From Bacillus fungorum (GTDB lineage: Bacteria > Bacillota > Bacilli > Bacillales > Bacillaceae_G), in NCBI RefSeq assembly GCF_002746455.1, contig NZ_NWUW01000001.1:186001-250000 (forward strand): a stretch of DNA of 64,000 nucleotides, given 5' to 3'. The notes beneath the pieces are model-generated. The model had not been told where the DNA came from. It searched no databases and saw only the letters and a program-made list of their open reading frames with translations. Positions within the stretch are counted from its first letter, which is position 1. Each line of letters starts with the position of its first letter. The position numbers and the translations under genes were made by a program. Shown one piece after another: positions 19,509 through 28,294 of the stretch.

Positions 19509-20825
19509 ATGGCTGTAGAAAATATTACAATGCCTCAGCTCGGGGAGAGCGTTACAGAGGGTACAATTAGTAAATGGCTCGTTAATGTTGGCGATCACGT
19601 AAACAAGTATGATCCGCTTGCAGAAGTAATGACTGATAAAGTGAATGCTGAAGTACCATCTTCTTTCACTGGTATTGTGAAAGAGTTAATCGCTGGTGAA
19701 GGTGATACGTTAGCTGTAGGTGAAGTCGTTTGTGTTATTCAAGTAGAAGGCGCAGATGAAGTAGCAGCAACAGCTGTTGAGGAAAAAACAAAAGAAGAAC
19801 CAAAGGCAGAAGTAGCTACGCCTGAAAAAGCACCGAAAGCAAAACAACCAAATGATGGAAAACCACGCTTTTCACCAGCTGTGTTAAAACTTGCCGGTGA
19901 GCATAACGTTGATTTAGATCTAGTAGAAGGTACGGGAGCAAACGGCCGTATCACTCGTAAAGATATTTTAAAGTTAGTGGAATCTGGAAATATTCCGCAA
20001 GTAGGTGCGAAAAAAGAGGAAGCGGTAGCAGCAGTAGTAGAAGCGCGTCCAGAAGCACCAAAAGCAGCGCCAGTAGCACAAAAAGTAGAAGCTGCGAAAC
20101 CAGTTTCTGTACCAACAATGCCTGGCGATATCGAAATTCCAGTAACAGGTGTGCGTAAAGCAATTGCAGCGAACATGTTACGTAGTAAACACGAAGCACC
20201 GCATGCTTGGATGATGATTGAGGTAGATGTGACAAACCTTGTGTCATATCGTAATTCAATTAAAGGTGATTTCAAAAAGCGCGAAGGCTTTAACTTAACG
20301 TTCTTTGCTTTCTTCGTAAAAGCAGTAGCACAAGCGTTAAAAGAGTATCCTCAAATTAATTCAATGTGGGCTGGCGATAAAATCGTTCAGAAGAAAGATA
20401 TTAACCTTTCTATCGCTGTGGCAACAGAGGACGAACTATTTGTACCAGTAATTAAACACGCAGACGAGAAGACGATTAAAGGTATCGCTCGTGAAATTAC
20501 AGAACTTGCCGGAAAAGTACGTACGAAATCGTTAAAAGCGGACGAAATGCAAGGCGGAACATTTACAATTAATAACACAGGATCATTCGGTTCTGTTCAA
20601 TCTATGGGTATTATTAATTACCCACAAGCGGCTATTTTACAGGTTGAATCAATTGTAAAACGTCCAGTAATTATGGATAATGGTATGTTCGGTGCTCGCG
20701 ACATGGTTAACTTATGTTTATCACTTGATCACCGTGTATTAGATGGCTTAATTTGTGGTAAGTTCTTAGGACGTGTAAAAGAAATTTTAGAAAATACGTC
20801 AGAAAATAATACATCTGTATATTAA
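19509..20825 (+). CDS. bkdB: Branched-chain 2-oxoacid dehydrogenase E2 (lipoamide acyltransferase)
   Basis: 438 residues. One lipoyl domain (1-80) with the lipoylated Lys in MTDKVNAEVPS, an Ala/Pro/Glu-rich linker, an E3-binding domain (about 117-155; FSPAVLKLAGEHNVDLDLVEG) and linker, then the catalytic acyltransferase domain ending with the active-site motif DHRVLDG. Core of the complex; last gene of the operon, followed by a strong terminator. Confidence 0.96.
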   Translation: MAVENITMPQLGESVTEGTISKWLVNVGDHVNKYDPLAEVMTDKVNAEVPSSFTGIVKELIAGEGDTLAVGEVVCVIQVEGADEVAATAVEEKTKEEPKAEVATPEKAPKAKQPNDGKPRFSPAVLKLAGEHNVDLDLVEGTGANGRITRKDILKLVESGNIPQVGAKKEEAVAAVVEARPEAPKAAPVAQKVEAAKPVSVPTMPGDIEIPVTGVRKAIAANMLRSKHEAPHAWMMIEVDVTNLVSYRNSIKGDFKKREGFNLTFFAFFVKAVAQALKEYPQINSMWAGDKIVQKKDINLSIAVATEDELFVPVIKHADEKTIKGIAREITELAGKVRTKSLKADEMQGGTFTINNTGSFGSVQSMGIINYPQAAILQVESIVKRPVIMDNGMFGARDMVNLCLSLDHRVLDGLICGKFLGRVKEILENTSENNTSVY

Positions 20826-20828
20826 TAA

Positions 20829-20853
20829 AAAGCTCGCTTATGCGAGCTTTTTA
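20829..20853 (+). terminator. Terminator of the bkd operon
   Basis: AAAGCTCGC / GCGAGCTTT stem, four-base loop, T-run. The rest of the 340-base gap to 21165 is AT-rich. A weak hairpin at about 21098-21120 (GTCAAAACAT against ATGTTGAC, then CTCCTGGTTTTTTATTTT) might be a leader or terminator element; I see no gene there. Confidence 0.9.
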
Positions 20854-21165
20854 TCATCTTATTTCTTCATTTGCATCCTACTATATGTACAACACTTTTC
20901 CCGGTAATCTTACAATGAACGAGAATGTATTAGGAATTTACGAAAATACATTGCTGATATATGGTATATAGATATAAAATAAGGAAAGAATAATTTTTTT
21001 GGCAAATCTTACTGATGAAACTGTAGTATAATATATTGTATTGTATGAAAAAGAGAGTTATTCTATATAAGTGTTTTATAGATAATGTGTAATCAGTCGT
21101 CAAAACATGAAGAATGTTGACTCCTGGTTTTTTATTTTGCTGTAACAATGTTTCAGGAGGATGTC

Positions 21166-22344
21166 ATGAAAAGAAGTACCGAGTTTCTAAAAAGTTTAGA
21201 TGTAAAATTAATTTTAATTTTGTGTGCATTATGTGTTACGAGTATAGCTGCTATATATAGCAGTCAGCAAACCGGACAATATGGAGATGCAAACTTTGCT
21301 ATGAAACAGGGTTTGAACTACATAATTGGGGCTGTATTGTTATTACTTGTTGCAAGCATCGACTTAGATCAATTGCAAAAATTGTCTTGGCCGCTTTATA
21401 TAGTTGGGTTTGCTTCACTTATTCTTTTGAAAATACTACCGGTTTCCACTTTCACACCTGAAAAATTAGGTGCAAAAAGATGGTTCGTTTTTCCATTGGT
21501 TGGACAAATTCAACCGTCTGAGTTTTTCAAAATTTCATTGCTTCTCGTAGTAGCAAGTATAGCAGTGAAACATAATGCACAGTATATGGCAAGGACATTC
21601 CAAACGGATTTAAAACTAGTAGGTAAAATTATGCTAGTATCCCTTCCGCCTATTGCTGTTGTATATAGCCAACCGGATACAGGTATGGTGTTCTTATATG
21701 CTGCTGCCATTGCATGCATTTTATTTATGTCAGGTATTCAGAAAAAATTGATAGCGTTATGTACAGTTATTCCGGTGACCATATTATCTGCGCTAATATT
21801 TATATACGTAAGGTATGAGGATTTCTTCTTTAACAAGTTAGTTACTTTACTAAAACCTCACCAACAATCACGTATTTTAGGCTGGTTAGATCCATTTGAA
21901 CATACAGATCAAGGTTATCAAACACAGCAATCGATTTTAGCTGTAGGTAGTGGAGGCATGGAAGGAAAAGGGTTCCGTGAAGGGAGCGTTTATATTCCAG
22001 AGAAACACACTGATTTTATATTCGCTACAATTGCTGAAGAAGGCGGATTTATAGTAGCAGCGTTAGTTGTATTCTTGTTCTTATTACTACTATATCGAAC
22101 AATTATTATCGGTTATTCTGCTGATAATTTATTCGGTACATTATTATGTGCTGGGTCGATTGGGATATTAACGGTTCAAATATTCCAAAACATTGGTATG
22201 ATTGTTGGATTAATGCCTGTAAAAGGGATCGCATTACCTTTCTTATCGTATGGGGGAAGTTCCTTATTCTCGAATATGATTATGATGGGGCTCATATTAT
22301 CGGTACGGAAAACGTATAAAAAATATATGTTTTCAGTTAAGTAA
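21166..22344 (+). CDS. FtsW/RodA/SpoVE family protein (RodA-like SEDS glycosyltransferase)
   Basis: 392 residues, about ten membrane helices, SEDS family. Motifs: LGAKRWF with QPSEFFKI, SQPDTG, the HTDFIFATIAEEGGF segment with the conserved Glu region, and LPFLSYGGSSL near the C-terminus. SEDS proteins polymerise lipid II glycan with a class B PBP partner for elongation, division or spore cortex. It most resembles RodA-type members, but bacilli have several paralogues and no PBP gene is nearby, so the role is not settled. ATG 21166 follows CAGGAGG by five bases. Confidence 0.85.
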   Translation: MKRSTEFLKSLDVKLILILCALCVTSIAAIYSSQQTGQYGDANFAMKQGLNYIIGAVLLLLVASIDLDQLQKLSWPLYIVGFASLILLKILPVSTFTPEKLGAKRWFVFPLVGQIQPSEFFKISLLLVVASIAVKHNAQYMARTFQTDLKLVGKIMLVSLPPIAVVYSQPDTGMVFLYAAAIACILFMSGIQKKLIALCTVIPVTILSALIFIYVRYEDFFFNKLVTLLKPHQQSRILGWLDPFEHTDQGYQTQQSILAVGSGGMEGKGFREGSVYIPEKHTDFIFATIAEEGGFIVAALVVFLFLLLLYRTIIIGYSADNLFGTLLCAGSIGILTVQIFQNIGMIVGLMPVKGIALPFLSYGGSSLFSNMIMMGLILSVRKTYKKYMFSVK

Positions 22345-22381
22345 AAAAGCTGGTTCGTTTTTAAACGAACCAGCTTTTTTA
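22344..22381 (+). terminator. Strong terminator after the rodA-like gene
   Basis: AAAAAAGCTGGTTCGTTT pairs with AAACGAACCAGCTTTTTT. Confidence 0.92.
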
Positions 22382-22445
22382 CATATATACTCATAAACGT
22401 TGCAAACTAAAACAGACTAGCAGTTTGGGATGTAAGGAGTGCAAA

Positions 22446-23153
22446 ATGATGCATATGCATATTTTTGAAGGAGCACGGCATCTTTCTAATAGTGAATGGG
22501 TTATTCGGGCTATTATAGCGTACATATTTTTAATATTAGTTGCTAAAGCGATGGGACAAAGATCCATTGCACAACTTCGTTTTTTAGATGTTGTATTAGT
22601 GTTATTGCTTGGGGGGAATATTTCTAATGCACTATCTGATGAAAAGGTCGGATTACTCGGCTCGATGATTACAACTTTTATACTCGTTGTGCTTCATATT
22701 ATAAGCTCTATTTTAATGTTGAAATGGGATAGATGGAGACGCTTTTTAGAGCCTGCGCCTATCATTCTTATACATAATGGTTCCATTGATTTCAGTAATT
22801 TGAAAAAGGCGAGAATTACAGTTGAATATTTATTTTCAGAACTTCGCATGCGAAATGTGAGCGATATTCAAACGATTAAATTAGCATTATGGGAAGCAAG
22901 TGGTGTTGTATCTATATTTCAGTATCCAGAATACGAAGCCGCTTCTCGGCGTGATCTGAAAGTGGCGGGGAAAAAGTCTCCAGTTTCTTTTATTTTAGTG
23001 AAAGATGGAAGAATTCAGCAGGACGTTCTCGCTTTAATTGGAAAAACAGAGGAGTGGGCGAAAGCGTTTTTAGAGAAGAGTGCGGAAATTGAATCTATTA
23101 TGTTAGCTACAGTAGATGAAGCGCATAAAATAAATATTTTGTTAAAAAAATGA
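22446..23153 (+). CDS. DUF421 family (YetF-like) membrane protein
   Basis: 235 residues. Membrane helices at about 20-40, 48-65 and 73-93, with the family signatures RSIAQLRFLDVVLVLLLG and LFSELRMRNVSDI in the cytoplasmic C-terminal domain. YetF/YrbG/YdfR-type proteins are linked to spores in bacilli (some are germination factors) but their biochemical role is unclear. ATG 22446 follows AAGGAGTG; an upstream TTG in frame (22425) has no site. Confidence 0.8.
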   Translation: MMHMHIFEGARHLSNSEWVIRAIIAYIFLILVAKAMGQRSIAQLRFLDVVLVLLLGGNISNALSDEKVGLLGSMITTFILVVLHIISSILMLKWDRWRRFLEPAPIILIHNGSIDFSNLKKARITVEYLFSELRMRNVSDIQTIKLALWEASGVVSIFQYPEYEAASRRDLKVAGKKSPVSFILVKDGRIQQDVLALIGKTEEWAKAFLEKSAEIESIMLATVDEAHKINILLKK

Positions 23154-23223
23154 AAAATATACGCATTTTGTCGTTTCATACATATGATACAATAGTGTGG
23201 ACAACGAAAAAGGAGGCGATACG

Positions 23224-23688
23224 GTGGGATATGTAGAAGAATTACGAAAAATAGTTGGTCATCGCCCTTTAATTTTAGTTGGTGCTGTTGTACTCGTTAT
23301 AAATGAGAGCGGATATGTATTATTACAGCAAAGAACAGAGCCTTACGGAAAATGGGGGCTGCCTGGAGGGCTCATGGAGCTTGGTGAATCACCAGAAGAA
23401 ACAGCTTGCCGTGAAGTATACGAAGAGACGGGAATAGAAGTGAAGAACCTACGATTAATCAATGTATTTTCTGGAGCGAACTATTTTACAAAATTAGCAA
23501 ACGGTGATGAATTTCAATCTGTAACGACAGCTTATTATACGGATGAATACGATGGGGATTTTGTTATGAATAAAGAAGAAGCGGTTCAGCTTAAATTCTT
23601 CCCACTAACAGAATTACCTGACTATATTGTAGGATCGCATAAAAAAATGATTGTTGAATATATGAAGATTATGGAAAAAAAGATATAA
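23224..23688 (+). CDS. Nudix hydrolase
   Basis: 154 residues with a complete Nudix box: GGLMELGESPEETACREVYEETG (positions about 53-75: the G, the E, then REVYEETG). Hydrolyses a nucleoside diphosphate linked to another moiety; the substrate cannot be read from sequence. GTG at 23224 is the start because AAAGGAGGCGATACG immediately precedes it; an in-frame GTG at 23197 lacks a site. Confidence 0.88.
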   Translation: MGYVEELRKIVGHRPLILVGAVVLVINESGYVLLQQRTEPYGKWGLPGGLMELGESPEETACREVYEETGIEVKNLRLINVFSGANYFTKLANGDEFQSVTTAYYTDEYDGDFVMNKEEAVQLKFFPLTELPDYIVGSHKKMIVEYMKIMEKKI

Positions 23689-23712
23689 TAATAGTGAAAG
23701 AAATACAAAAAC

Positions 23713-23809
23713 ACAGTTCTGGTTGGTAGTCCAGACGCATGATTTCATGTCAGTAACCTTCCCCTCCGGGATGTCCCGTATTTCTAATTTTTTTAAGGAG
23801 GGGCTGTCA
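23713..23809 (+). ncRNA. yjdF-type riboswitch candidate in the yjdF 5' leader
   Basis: The leader directly upstream of a YjdF-family gene shows TCTGG/CCAGA (23718-23735), CATGA/TCATG (23738-23749) and CGGG/CCCG (23767-23778) hairpins. CCCCTCC (23761-23767) is perfectly complementary to GGAGGGG (23797-23803), the gene's SD site. The association matches the known yjdF RNA motif, reported to sense azaaromatic compounds. The SD-masking pair suggests translational control. Identification is by context and structure, not by a covariance search. Confidence 0.75.
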
Positions 23810-24217
23810 ATGGAGTTGACAGTATATCACGATGGCCAATTTTTTGTTGGAATCATTACATGTAAAGAAAAAGGGAAATTGTATGGAGCAAGGTATATTT
23901 TTGGAACGGAGCCGTCAGACGAAGAAATACTTATATTTGTGACGGGTCCAATGTTAGCGTATTTTCAGCATTTTGCAAAATGCGGTGTGGAAGTGAAAGA
24001 AAAACAGCGTCCAAAAAATATAAAACGTATCATACGACAAGTGGCAAAAGAAGTAAATGTAAAACGTTTTACTAAGGCGCAAGAAGCAATGAGTTTATCT
24101 TATGAATTGCATAAACAAGATAGAAAAGTGCAATCTAAAGAGAGACGAGAAGCAGAAAAGCAGAGAAAACGTTTTATAAAAGTACAAAAAGCAAAGCAAA
24201 AGCATCGTGGTCATTAA
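23810..24217 (+). CDS. yjdF: YjdF family protein (DUF2992)
   Basis: 135 residues: a compact N-terminal domain (MELTVYHDGQFFVGII, FGTEPSDEEIL) and a strongly basic C-terminal tail (about 75-135, many Lys/Arg). This matches the DUF2992/YjdF family, whose function is unknown and which is typically under the yjdF riboswitch. ATG 23810 is the start: it follows GGAGGGG, the SD that pairs with an upstream CCCCTCC. The frame is open upstream to 23723, but that would translate the riboswitch. Confidence 0.85.
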   Translation: MELTVYHDGQFFVGIITCKEKGKLYGARYIFGTEPSDEEILIFVTGPMLAYFQHFAKCGVEVKEKQRPKNIKRIIRQVAKEVNVKRFTKAQEAMSLSYELHKQDRKVQSKERREAEKQRKRFIKVQKAKQKHRGH

Positions 24218-24218
24218 G

Positions 24219-24252
24219 AAAAGGTGTTAGAGCAGGGCTCTAACACCTTTTC
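24219..24252 (+). terminator. Terminator after yjdF
   Basis: AAAGGTGTTAGAG / CTCTAACACCTTTT, perfect stem with T-run. Confidence 0.9.
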
Positions 24253-24338
24253 TATACCCAAATACAAGTAAACTTACTTGTATTTCATAAACATTAACTG
24301 GTAAGATACAAATAGGTAGTTTTAGAGGAGGGAAAAGA

Positions 24339-24773
24339 TTGATTAATTTTAACTTTTTTATGAATGATGTTGTCCGCCAAGCGCGTGAAGAGATTGTCTC
24401 TGCTGGATATACAGAATTGACGACGCCAGAAGCAGTAGAAGAAGCGTTTAAAAGAAATGGAACAACACTTGTAATGGTAAACTCTGTATGTGGTTGTGCA
24501 GGTGGCATTGCTCGTCCTGCTGCTGCGCATTCCGTACATTATGATAAACGTCCTAACCATCTTGTAACGGTGTTTGCAGGTCAAGACAAAGAAGCAACAG
24601 CAAGAGCTCGTGAATATTTCGAAGGGTATCCACCTTCTTCTCCATCATTTGCTTTATTAAAAGATGGAAAAATTGTAACGATGGTAGAACGCCATGAAAT
24701 TGAAGGTCATGAACCAATGCAAGTCATTGCGAAACTACAATCTTATTTCGAAGAGAATTGCGAAGAACTATAA
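24339..24773 (+). CDS. brxB: Bacilliredoxin BrxB (YqiW/YphP family)
   Basis: 144 residues, thioredoxin-fold DUF1094 family. Active site is the CGC motif in [17 protein letters not shown] (about residues 51-53). Removes bacillithiol from S-bacillithiolated proteins after oxidative stress. Start TTG at 24339 follows GAGGAGGG by about six bases and gives the family N-terminus ([18 protein letters not shown]). It lies downstream of the bkd region as yqiW does in B. subtilis, hence BrxB rather than BrxA. Confidence 0.92.
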   Translation: MINFNFFMNDVVRQAREEIVSAGYTELTTPEAVEEAFKRNGTTLVMVNSVCGCAGGIARPAAAHSVHYDKRPNHLVTVFAGQDKEATARAREYFEGYPPSSPSFALLKDGKIVTMVERHEIEGHEPMQVIAKLQSYFEENCEEL

Positions 24774-24783
24774 ATAACTGAAA

Positions 24784-24826
24784 AGGCGCTACGCTCACAA
24801 TTAAGTGGGTGTAGCGCCTTTTTTAT
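24784..24826 (+). terminator. Terminator after brxB
   Basis: AGGCGCTAC / GTAGCGCCT stem with T6. The remainder of the gap to 25022 holds the art promoter; a 68-codon frame at 24805-25011 is not convincing coding. Confidence 0.88.
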
Positions 24827-24933
24827 TTAGTATTAAAAACGATAGGATATACATTGATGGGTTTGTTTATGCGTTTTTTATGCATAACAAACATTGTTTT
24901 TCGATGATTTTATGTTTATTTTTATTTTATATA

Positions 24934-24962
24934 TTGCATAAAAATAAAACTGCTGATACAAT
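24934..24962 (+). promoter_or_regulatory. Sigma-A promoter of the art operon
   Basis: TTGCAT, 17 bases, TACAAT, about 60 bases before artP. Confidence 0.7.
24935..24948 (+). promoter_or_regulatory. Candidate ArgR box overlapping the art -35
   Basis: TGCATAAAAATAAA matches 13 of 14 positions of the ArgR core TGNATWWWWATNCA. It overlaps the -35 element, as expected for repression. Confidence 0.5.
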
Positions 24963-24970
24963 ACAAACAT

Positions 24971-24984
24971 CGAATAAATATTCT
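24971..24984 (+). promoter_or_regulatory. Candidate second ArgR box downstream of the art -10
   Basis: CGAATAAATATTCT contains the perfect palindrome GAATAAATATTC but matches only 12 of 14 positions of TGNATWWWWATNCA. It lies near the expected start of transcription. Confidence 0.45.
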
Positions 24985-25022
24985 ATTAATCTTTTAAATA
25001 TACATTGTTAGGGGGAAGAAAG

Positions 25023-25802
25023 ATGAAGAAGTTATTATCAATATCGTTTGCACTTATTTTAATTGTAAGTATGTTCAGTGCTTGTAGTAATGGGGAAGAA
25101 AAGGCTACTGGAAAAAATAAAAAAGTACTGGTTATGGGGACTTCAGCAGATTATAAACCATATGAATACGTGGAAGCTTCCAAAAGTGATGAAATTATCG
25201 GCTTTGATGTTGATGTTGCTAAATATATCGGAAAAGAACTTGGTTATGAAGTGAAAGTGAAAGATATGGATTTTGGTGGTTTATTAGCATCTCTTAGCTC
25301 AGGAAAAGTTGATTTCGTAATGGCAGGTATGACGCCAACTGCAGAGCGTAAAAATAATGTTGATTTCACAGATATTTACTTTGTTGCGAAAAACATGGTT
25401 GTTTCTAAAAAGGATTCTAACATTAAATCCGTAGAGGATTTAAAAGGGAAAAAAGTAGGAGTACAAACAGGATCTATTCAAGAAGAGAAAGCAGCAGAAT
25501 TTAAAAAACAAGTAGATTTCAAAGTTGAGGGACGTGACCGTATACCAGAAATCGTACAAGAAATTAAAGCTGGTCGTTTTGATGCTGCAATTATAGAAGA
25601 CACAGTTGCTAAAAATTATGTAGAGAAAATGAAAGATTTACAAGGAATTGAAATTAAAGAAGCGCCAGAAGAAGTTGGAGCAGCAATTGCCCTTCCGAAA
25701 AACAGTGATAAAACAGCTGAATTTAATAAAGTAATTAAAAAAATGCAAGAAAATGGAGAGATGGATAAATTAGTGAAAAAATGGTTTGGCAGCGAAAAAT
25801 AA
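25023..25802 (+). CDS. artP: Amino-acid ABC transporter substrate-binding lipoprotein, probably arginine
   Basis: 259 residues. Lipoprotein signal peptide with lipobox FSAC (Cys at about 21), then a family 3 solute-binding domain (GTSADYKPYEY, IIGFDVDVAKYIG, DFVMAGMTPTAERK, GVQTGSIQEE). ATG 25023 follows AGGGGGAAGAA. Equivalent to YqiX/ArtP of B. subtilis by position. ArgR-like boxes at its promoter support arginine as substrate; specificity is otherwise not readable. Confidence 0.9.
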   Translation: MKKLLSISFALILIVSMFSACSNGEEKATGKNKKVLVMGTSADYKPYEYVEASKSDEIIGFDVDVAKYIGKELGYEVKVKDMDFGGLLASLSSGKVDFVMAGMTPTAERKNNVDFTDIYFVAKNMVVSKKDSNIKSVEDLKGKKVGVQTGSIQEEKAAEFKKQVDFKVEGRDRIPEIVQEIKAGRFDAAIIEDTVAKNYVEKMKDLQGIEIKEAPEEVGAAIALPKNSDKTAEFNKVIKKMQENGEMDKLVKKWFGSEK

Positions 25803-25838
25803 GCTGCCTTTCACTTTTCTGTGGGGGGAATGAAAAGA

Positions 25839-26498
25839 ATGAACTTAGATTTTTCGGCGATTACGCCTTCGATACCATATATATTAAAAGGTCTAGAAGT
25901 TACTTTAAAAATTGTAGCAGTATCAGCGTTAGCAGGATTTATTTTAGGAACGTTATTAGCACTTTGCAAAATTGCTAGAATACGAGCATTAAATATAGCG
26001 GCAGATCTTTATACATCAATTTTCCGTGGTACACCACTTGTATTGCAATTAATGATTATTTATTTCGGTGTACCGCAAATAATTGGTTATGAAATACCAG
26101 CTTTTTTAGCAGCTGTATTAGCATTTAGCTTAAATTCAGGTGCATATATGTCAGAAGTAATCCGTGCCGGCATTCAAGCGGTTGATAAAGGACAAACAGA
26201 AGCAGCGATGGCTTTAGGGATTCCTTACGGGAAAATGATGCGAAATATCATTTTCCCTCAAGCGTTAAAAAATATATTACCAGCGCTTGTGAACGAGTTT
26301 GCGACACTTACGAAAGAATCGGCTGTAGTAACAGTAATAGGAGCGACGGATTTAATGCGTCGTGCTTACATCGTAGGCGGAGAGACGTTTAAATATCTGG
26401 AACCATTACTTTTTGTTGGACTCATTTATTATATGCTAGTCATTATTCTTACATTAGTCGGGAAGGCAATTGAAGGGAGAATGAAGAAAAGTGATTAA
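25839..26498 (+). CDS. artQ: Amino-acid ABC transporter permease
   Basis: 219 residues, HisM/GlnP-type permease with about five membrane helices. The EAA loop that docks to the ATPase is [22 protein letters not shown] (about residues 125-146). ATG 25839 follows GGGGGGA by nine bases; two in-frame starts (25821, 25830) lie too close to that site. The 3' end overlaps the ATPase gene by eight bases. Confidence 0.92.
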   Translation: MNLDFSAITPSIPYILKGLEVTLKIVAVSALAGFILGTLLALCKIARIRALNIAADLYTSIFRGTPLVLQLMIIYFGVPQIIGYEIPAFLAAVLAFSLNSGAYMSEVIRAGIQAVDKGQTEAAMALGIPYGKMMRNIIFPQALKNILPALVNEFATLTKESAVVTVIGATDLMRRAYIVGGETFKYLEPLLFVGLIYYMLVIILTLVGKAIEGRMKKSD

Positions 26499-27213
26499 AA
26501 TTGAAAACCTTCATAAATCATTTGGAAAAAACGAAGTATTAAAAGGAATTACAACAACGATTGAAAAAGGGGAAGTAGTAGCAATTATTGGACCGTCTGG
26601 ATCAGGGAAATCAACATTTTTACGTTGTATGAATGTGTTAGAAGCACCGACAAATGGTCACATTTGGATTGGAACGGAAGAAGTAACGAATCCGAAAACG
26701 AATATTATGCACGTTCGTGAAAATGTCGGAATGGTATTTCAGCATTTCCACCTATTTCCTCATATGACTGTATTAGAGAATATTACGTATGCTCCTATCA
26801 ATGTAAAAGGAGTAACGAAACAAGAAGCTGAAAAGAAAGCCGAAAAACTTTTAGAAAAGGTCGGCTTATTAGATAAAAAAGATACGTATCCCAATCGTCT
26901 TTCGGGAGGACAAAAGCAACGTGTAGCAATTGCAAGAGCGTTAGCGATGGAACCAGAAGTAATGTTATTTGATGAACCGACATCAGCACTAGATCCAGAG
27001 ATGGTAAAAGAAGTGTTAGAAGTTATGAAATCATTAGTTACGACAGGAATGACAATGGCGATTGTTACACATGAAATGGGATTCGCAAAAGAAGTAGCGG
27101 ATCGTGTTCTCTTTTTAGATGGTGGAAAGCTTGTAGAAGATAGTGCACCAGCACAATTTTTTGCAGCACCGAAAAGTGAGCGTGCGCAACAATTTTTACA
27201 AAAAATATTGTAA
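26491..27213 (+). CDS. artR: Amino-acid ABC transporter ATP-binding protein
   Basis: 240 residues, GlnQ-type ATPase. Walker [11 protein letters not shown]-loop [10 protein letters not shown], signature [15 protein letters not shown], Walker [15 protein letters not shown] and switch His in [11 protein letters not shown] start overlaps artQ, indicating translational coupling. Terminator follows 30 bases after the stop. Confidence 0.95.
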   Translation: MIKIENLHKSFGKNEVLKGITTTIEKGEVVAIIGPSGSGKSTFLRCMNVLEAPTNGHIWIGTEEVTNPKTNIMHVRENVGMVFQHFHLFPHMTVLENITYAPINVKGVTKQEAEKKAEKLLEKVGLLDKKDTYPNRLSGGQKQRVAIARALAMEPEVMLFDEPTSALDPEMVKEVLEVMKSLVTTGMTMAIVTHEMGFAKEVADRVLFLDGGKLVEDSAPAQFFAAPKSERAQQFLQKIL

Positions 27214-27241
27214 TATGTAAGAGATACGTGAATAATAAGTA

Positions 27242-27272
27242 GAAAAGGATGACATTGTGTCATCCTTTTTTT
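27242..27272 (+). terminator. Terminator of the art operon
   Basis: AAAGGATGAC / GTCATCCTTT stem with five-base loop and T7. Confidence 0.9.
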
Positions 27273-27309
27273 ATACTATAAATACGTTTATACATATAGG
27301 AGCAATGAT

Positions 27310-28278
27310 ATGTTCAAAATTGGATACCGTACAGTAAAAACAGCAATAGGGACAGGCGCAGCCGTTTTTATTGCCCAGTTATTAGGATTAGAATTTTATA
27401 GTTCAGCGGGTATTTTAGTTATATTATGTGTACAAAATACGAAACGTAAATCACTTCAAGTGTCGTTACATCGTTTTTTAGCTTGTGTATTATCAATGGT
27501 ATTCGCGTTTTGTATTTTTGAAACAATTGGATATACACCACTTGCAATTAGTGTATTATTACTTACATTTATTCCGACTGCAGTTATGCTTAAAATTCAA
27601 GAAGGTATTGTCACGAGTTCAGTTATTGTTATGCATCTATATTCATTGAAACAAATTACATGGCTTATTGTTGGAAATGAAATTGCGATATTAACGATAG
27701 GGATTAGCGTGGCTTTATTAGTGAATATGTATATGCCAAGTAGTGAAAATAAACTAAAAGAGTATCAGGATAAAATAGAAAGTAATTTTAAAACGATTTT
27801 GTTTGAAATGGTCGTTTATTTACGAAACAGAGAAAGTAGTTGGAGCGGGGCGGAACTTATTGAAACTGAAAATATGTTAAATGAAGCAAGGGATTTATCG
27901 TTTAAGAAACTCGAGAATGCATTTATGCGAGAAGATGGTTATTACTATCGTTATTTTAATATGCGCATGCAACAATTCGAAATTTTAGAGCGAATGATTC
28001 CGTTAGCAGCTTCTTTATCGTGGACATATGAACAAGCTGACATGATTGCGGATGTGGTTGAAAACATTGGAAATGCTATTAGCCCTCAGAGTACCGGGGT
28101 TATTTCTTTAAGACAGCTTCAAGAAATGAGAGAATTATTTAGAGACATGCCATTGCCGGCTACACGTGAAGAATTTGAGATACGTGCAAAACTTGTTCAA
28201 CTTGTATATGAAATGGAGCAATATTTACTCATTAAAAGTCGCTTTAAGGGAAAGGATAATATAAAAGAACTTATATAG
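27310..28278 (+). CDS. yqjA: Aromatic acid exporter family protein (DUF939, YqjA-like)
   Basis: 322 residues. Four or five membrane helices in the first 140 residues (FUSC/ArAE_1 type) and a C-terminal soluble helical domain. It occupies the yqjA position downstream of the art genes. The transported substrate is unknown; aromatic acid export is a family-level inference. Stop is 16 bases before the next gene, so the two may be cotranscribed. Confidence 0.82.
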   Translation: MFKIGYRTVKTAIGTGAAVFIAQLLGLEFYSSAGILVILCVQNTKRKSLQVSLHRFLACVLSMVFAFCIFETIGYTPLAISVLLLTFIPTAVMLKIQEGIVTSSVIVMHLYSLKQITWLIVGNEIAILTIGISVALLVNMYMPSSENKLKEYQDKIESNFKTILFEMVVYLRNRESSWSGAELIETENMLNEARDLSFKKLENAFMREDGYYYRYFNMRMQQFEILERMIPLAASLSWTYEQADMIADVVENIGNAISPQSTGVISLRQLQEMRELFRDMPLPATREEFEIRAKLVQLVYEMEQYLLIKSRFKGKDNIKELI

Positions 28279-28294
28279 AAGGTAGGAATTATTT

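Noticed and set aside
19739..20275. 178-codon minus-strand frame within bkdB
   Set aside because: Shadow of the Ala/Glu-rich linker codons on the other strand.
24805..25011. 68-codon frame between brxB and artP
   Set aside because: Begins inside the brxB terminator, covers the art promoter and ArgR-like boxes, has no SD and an AT-driven composition.
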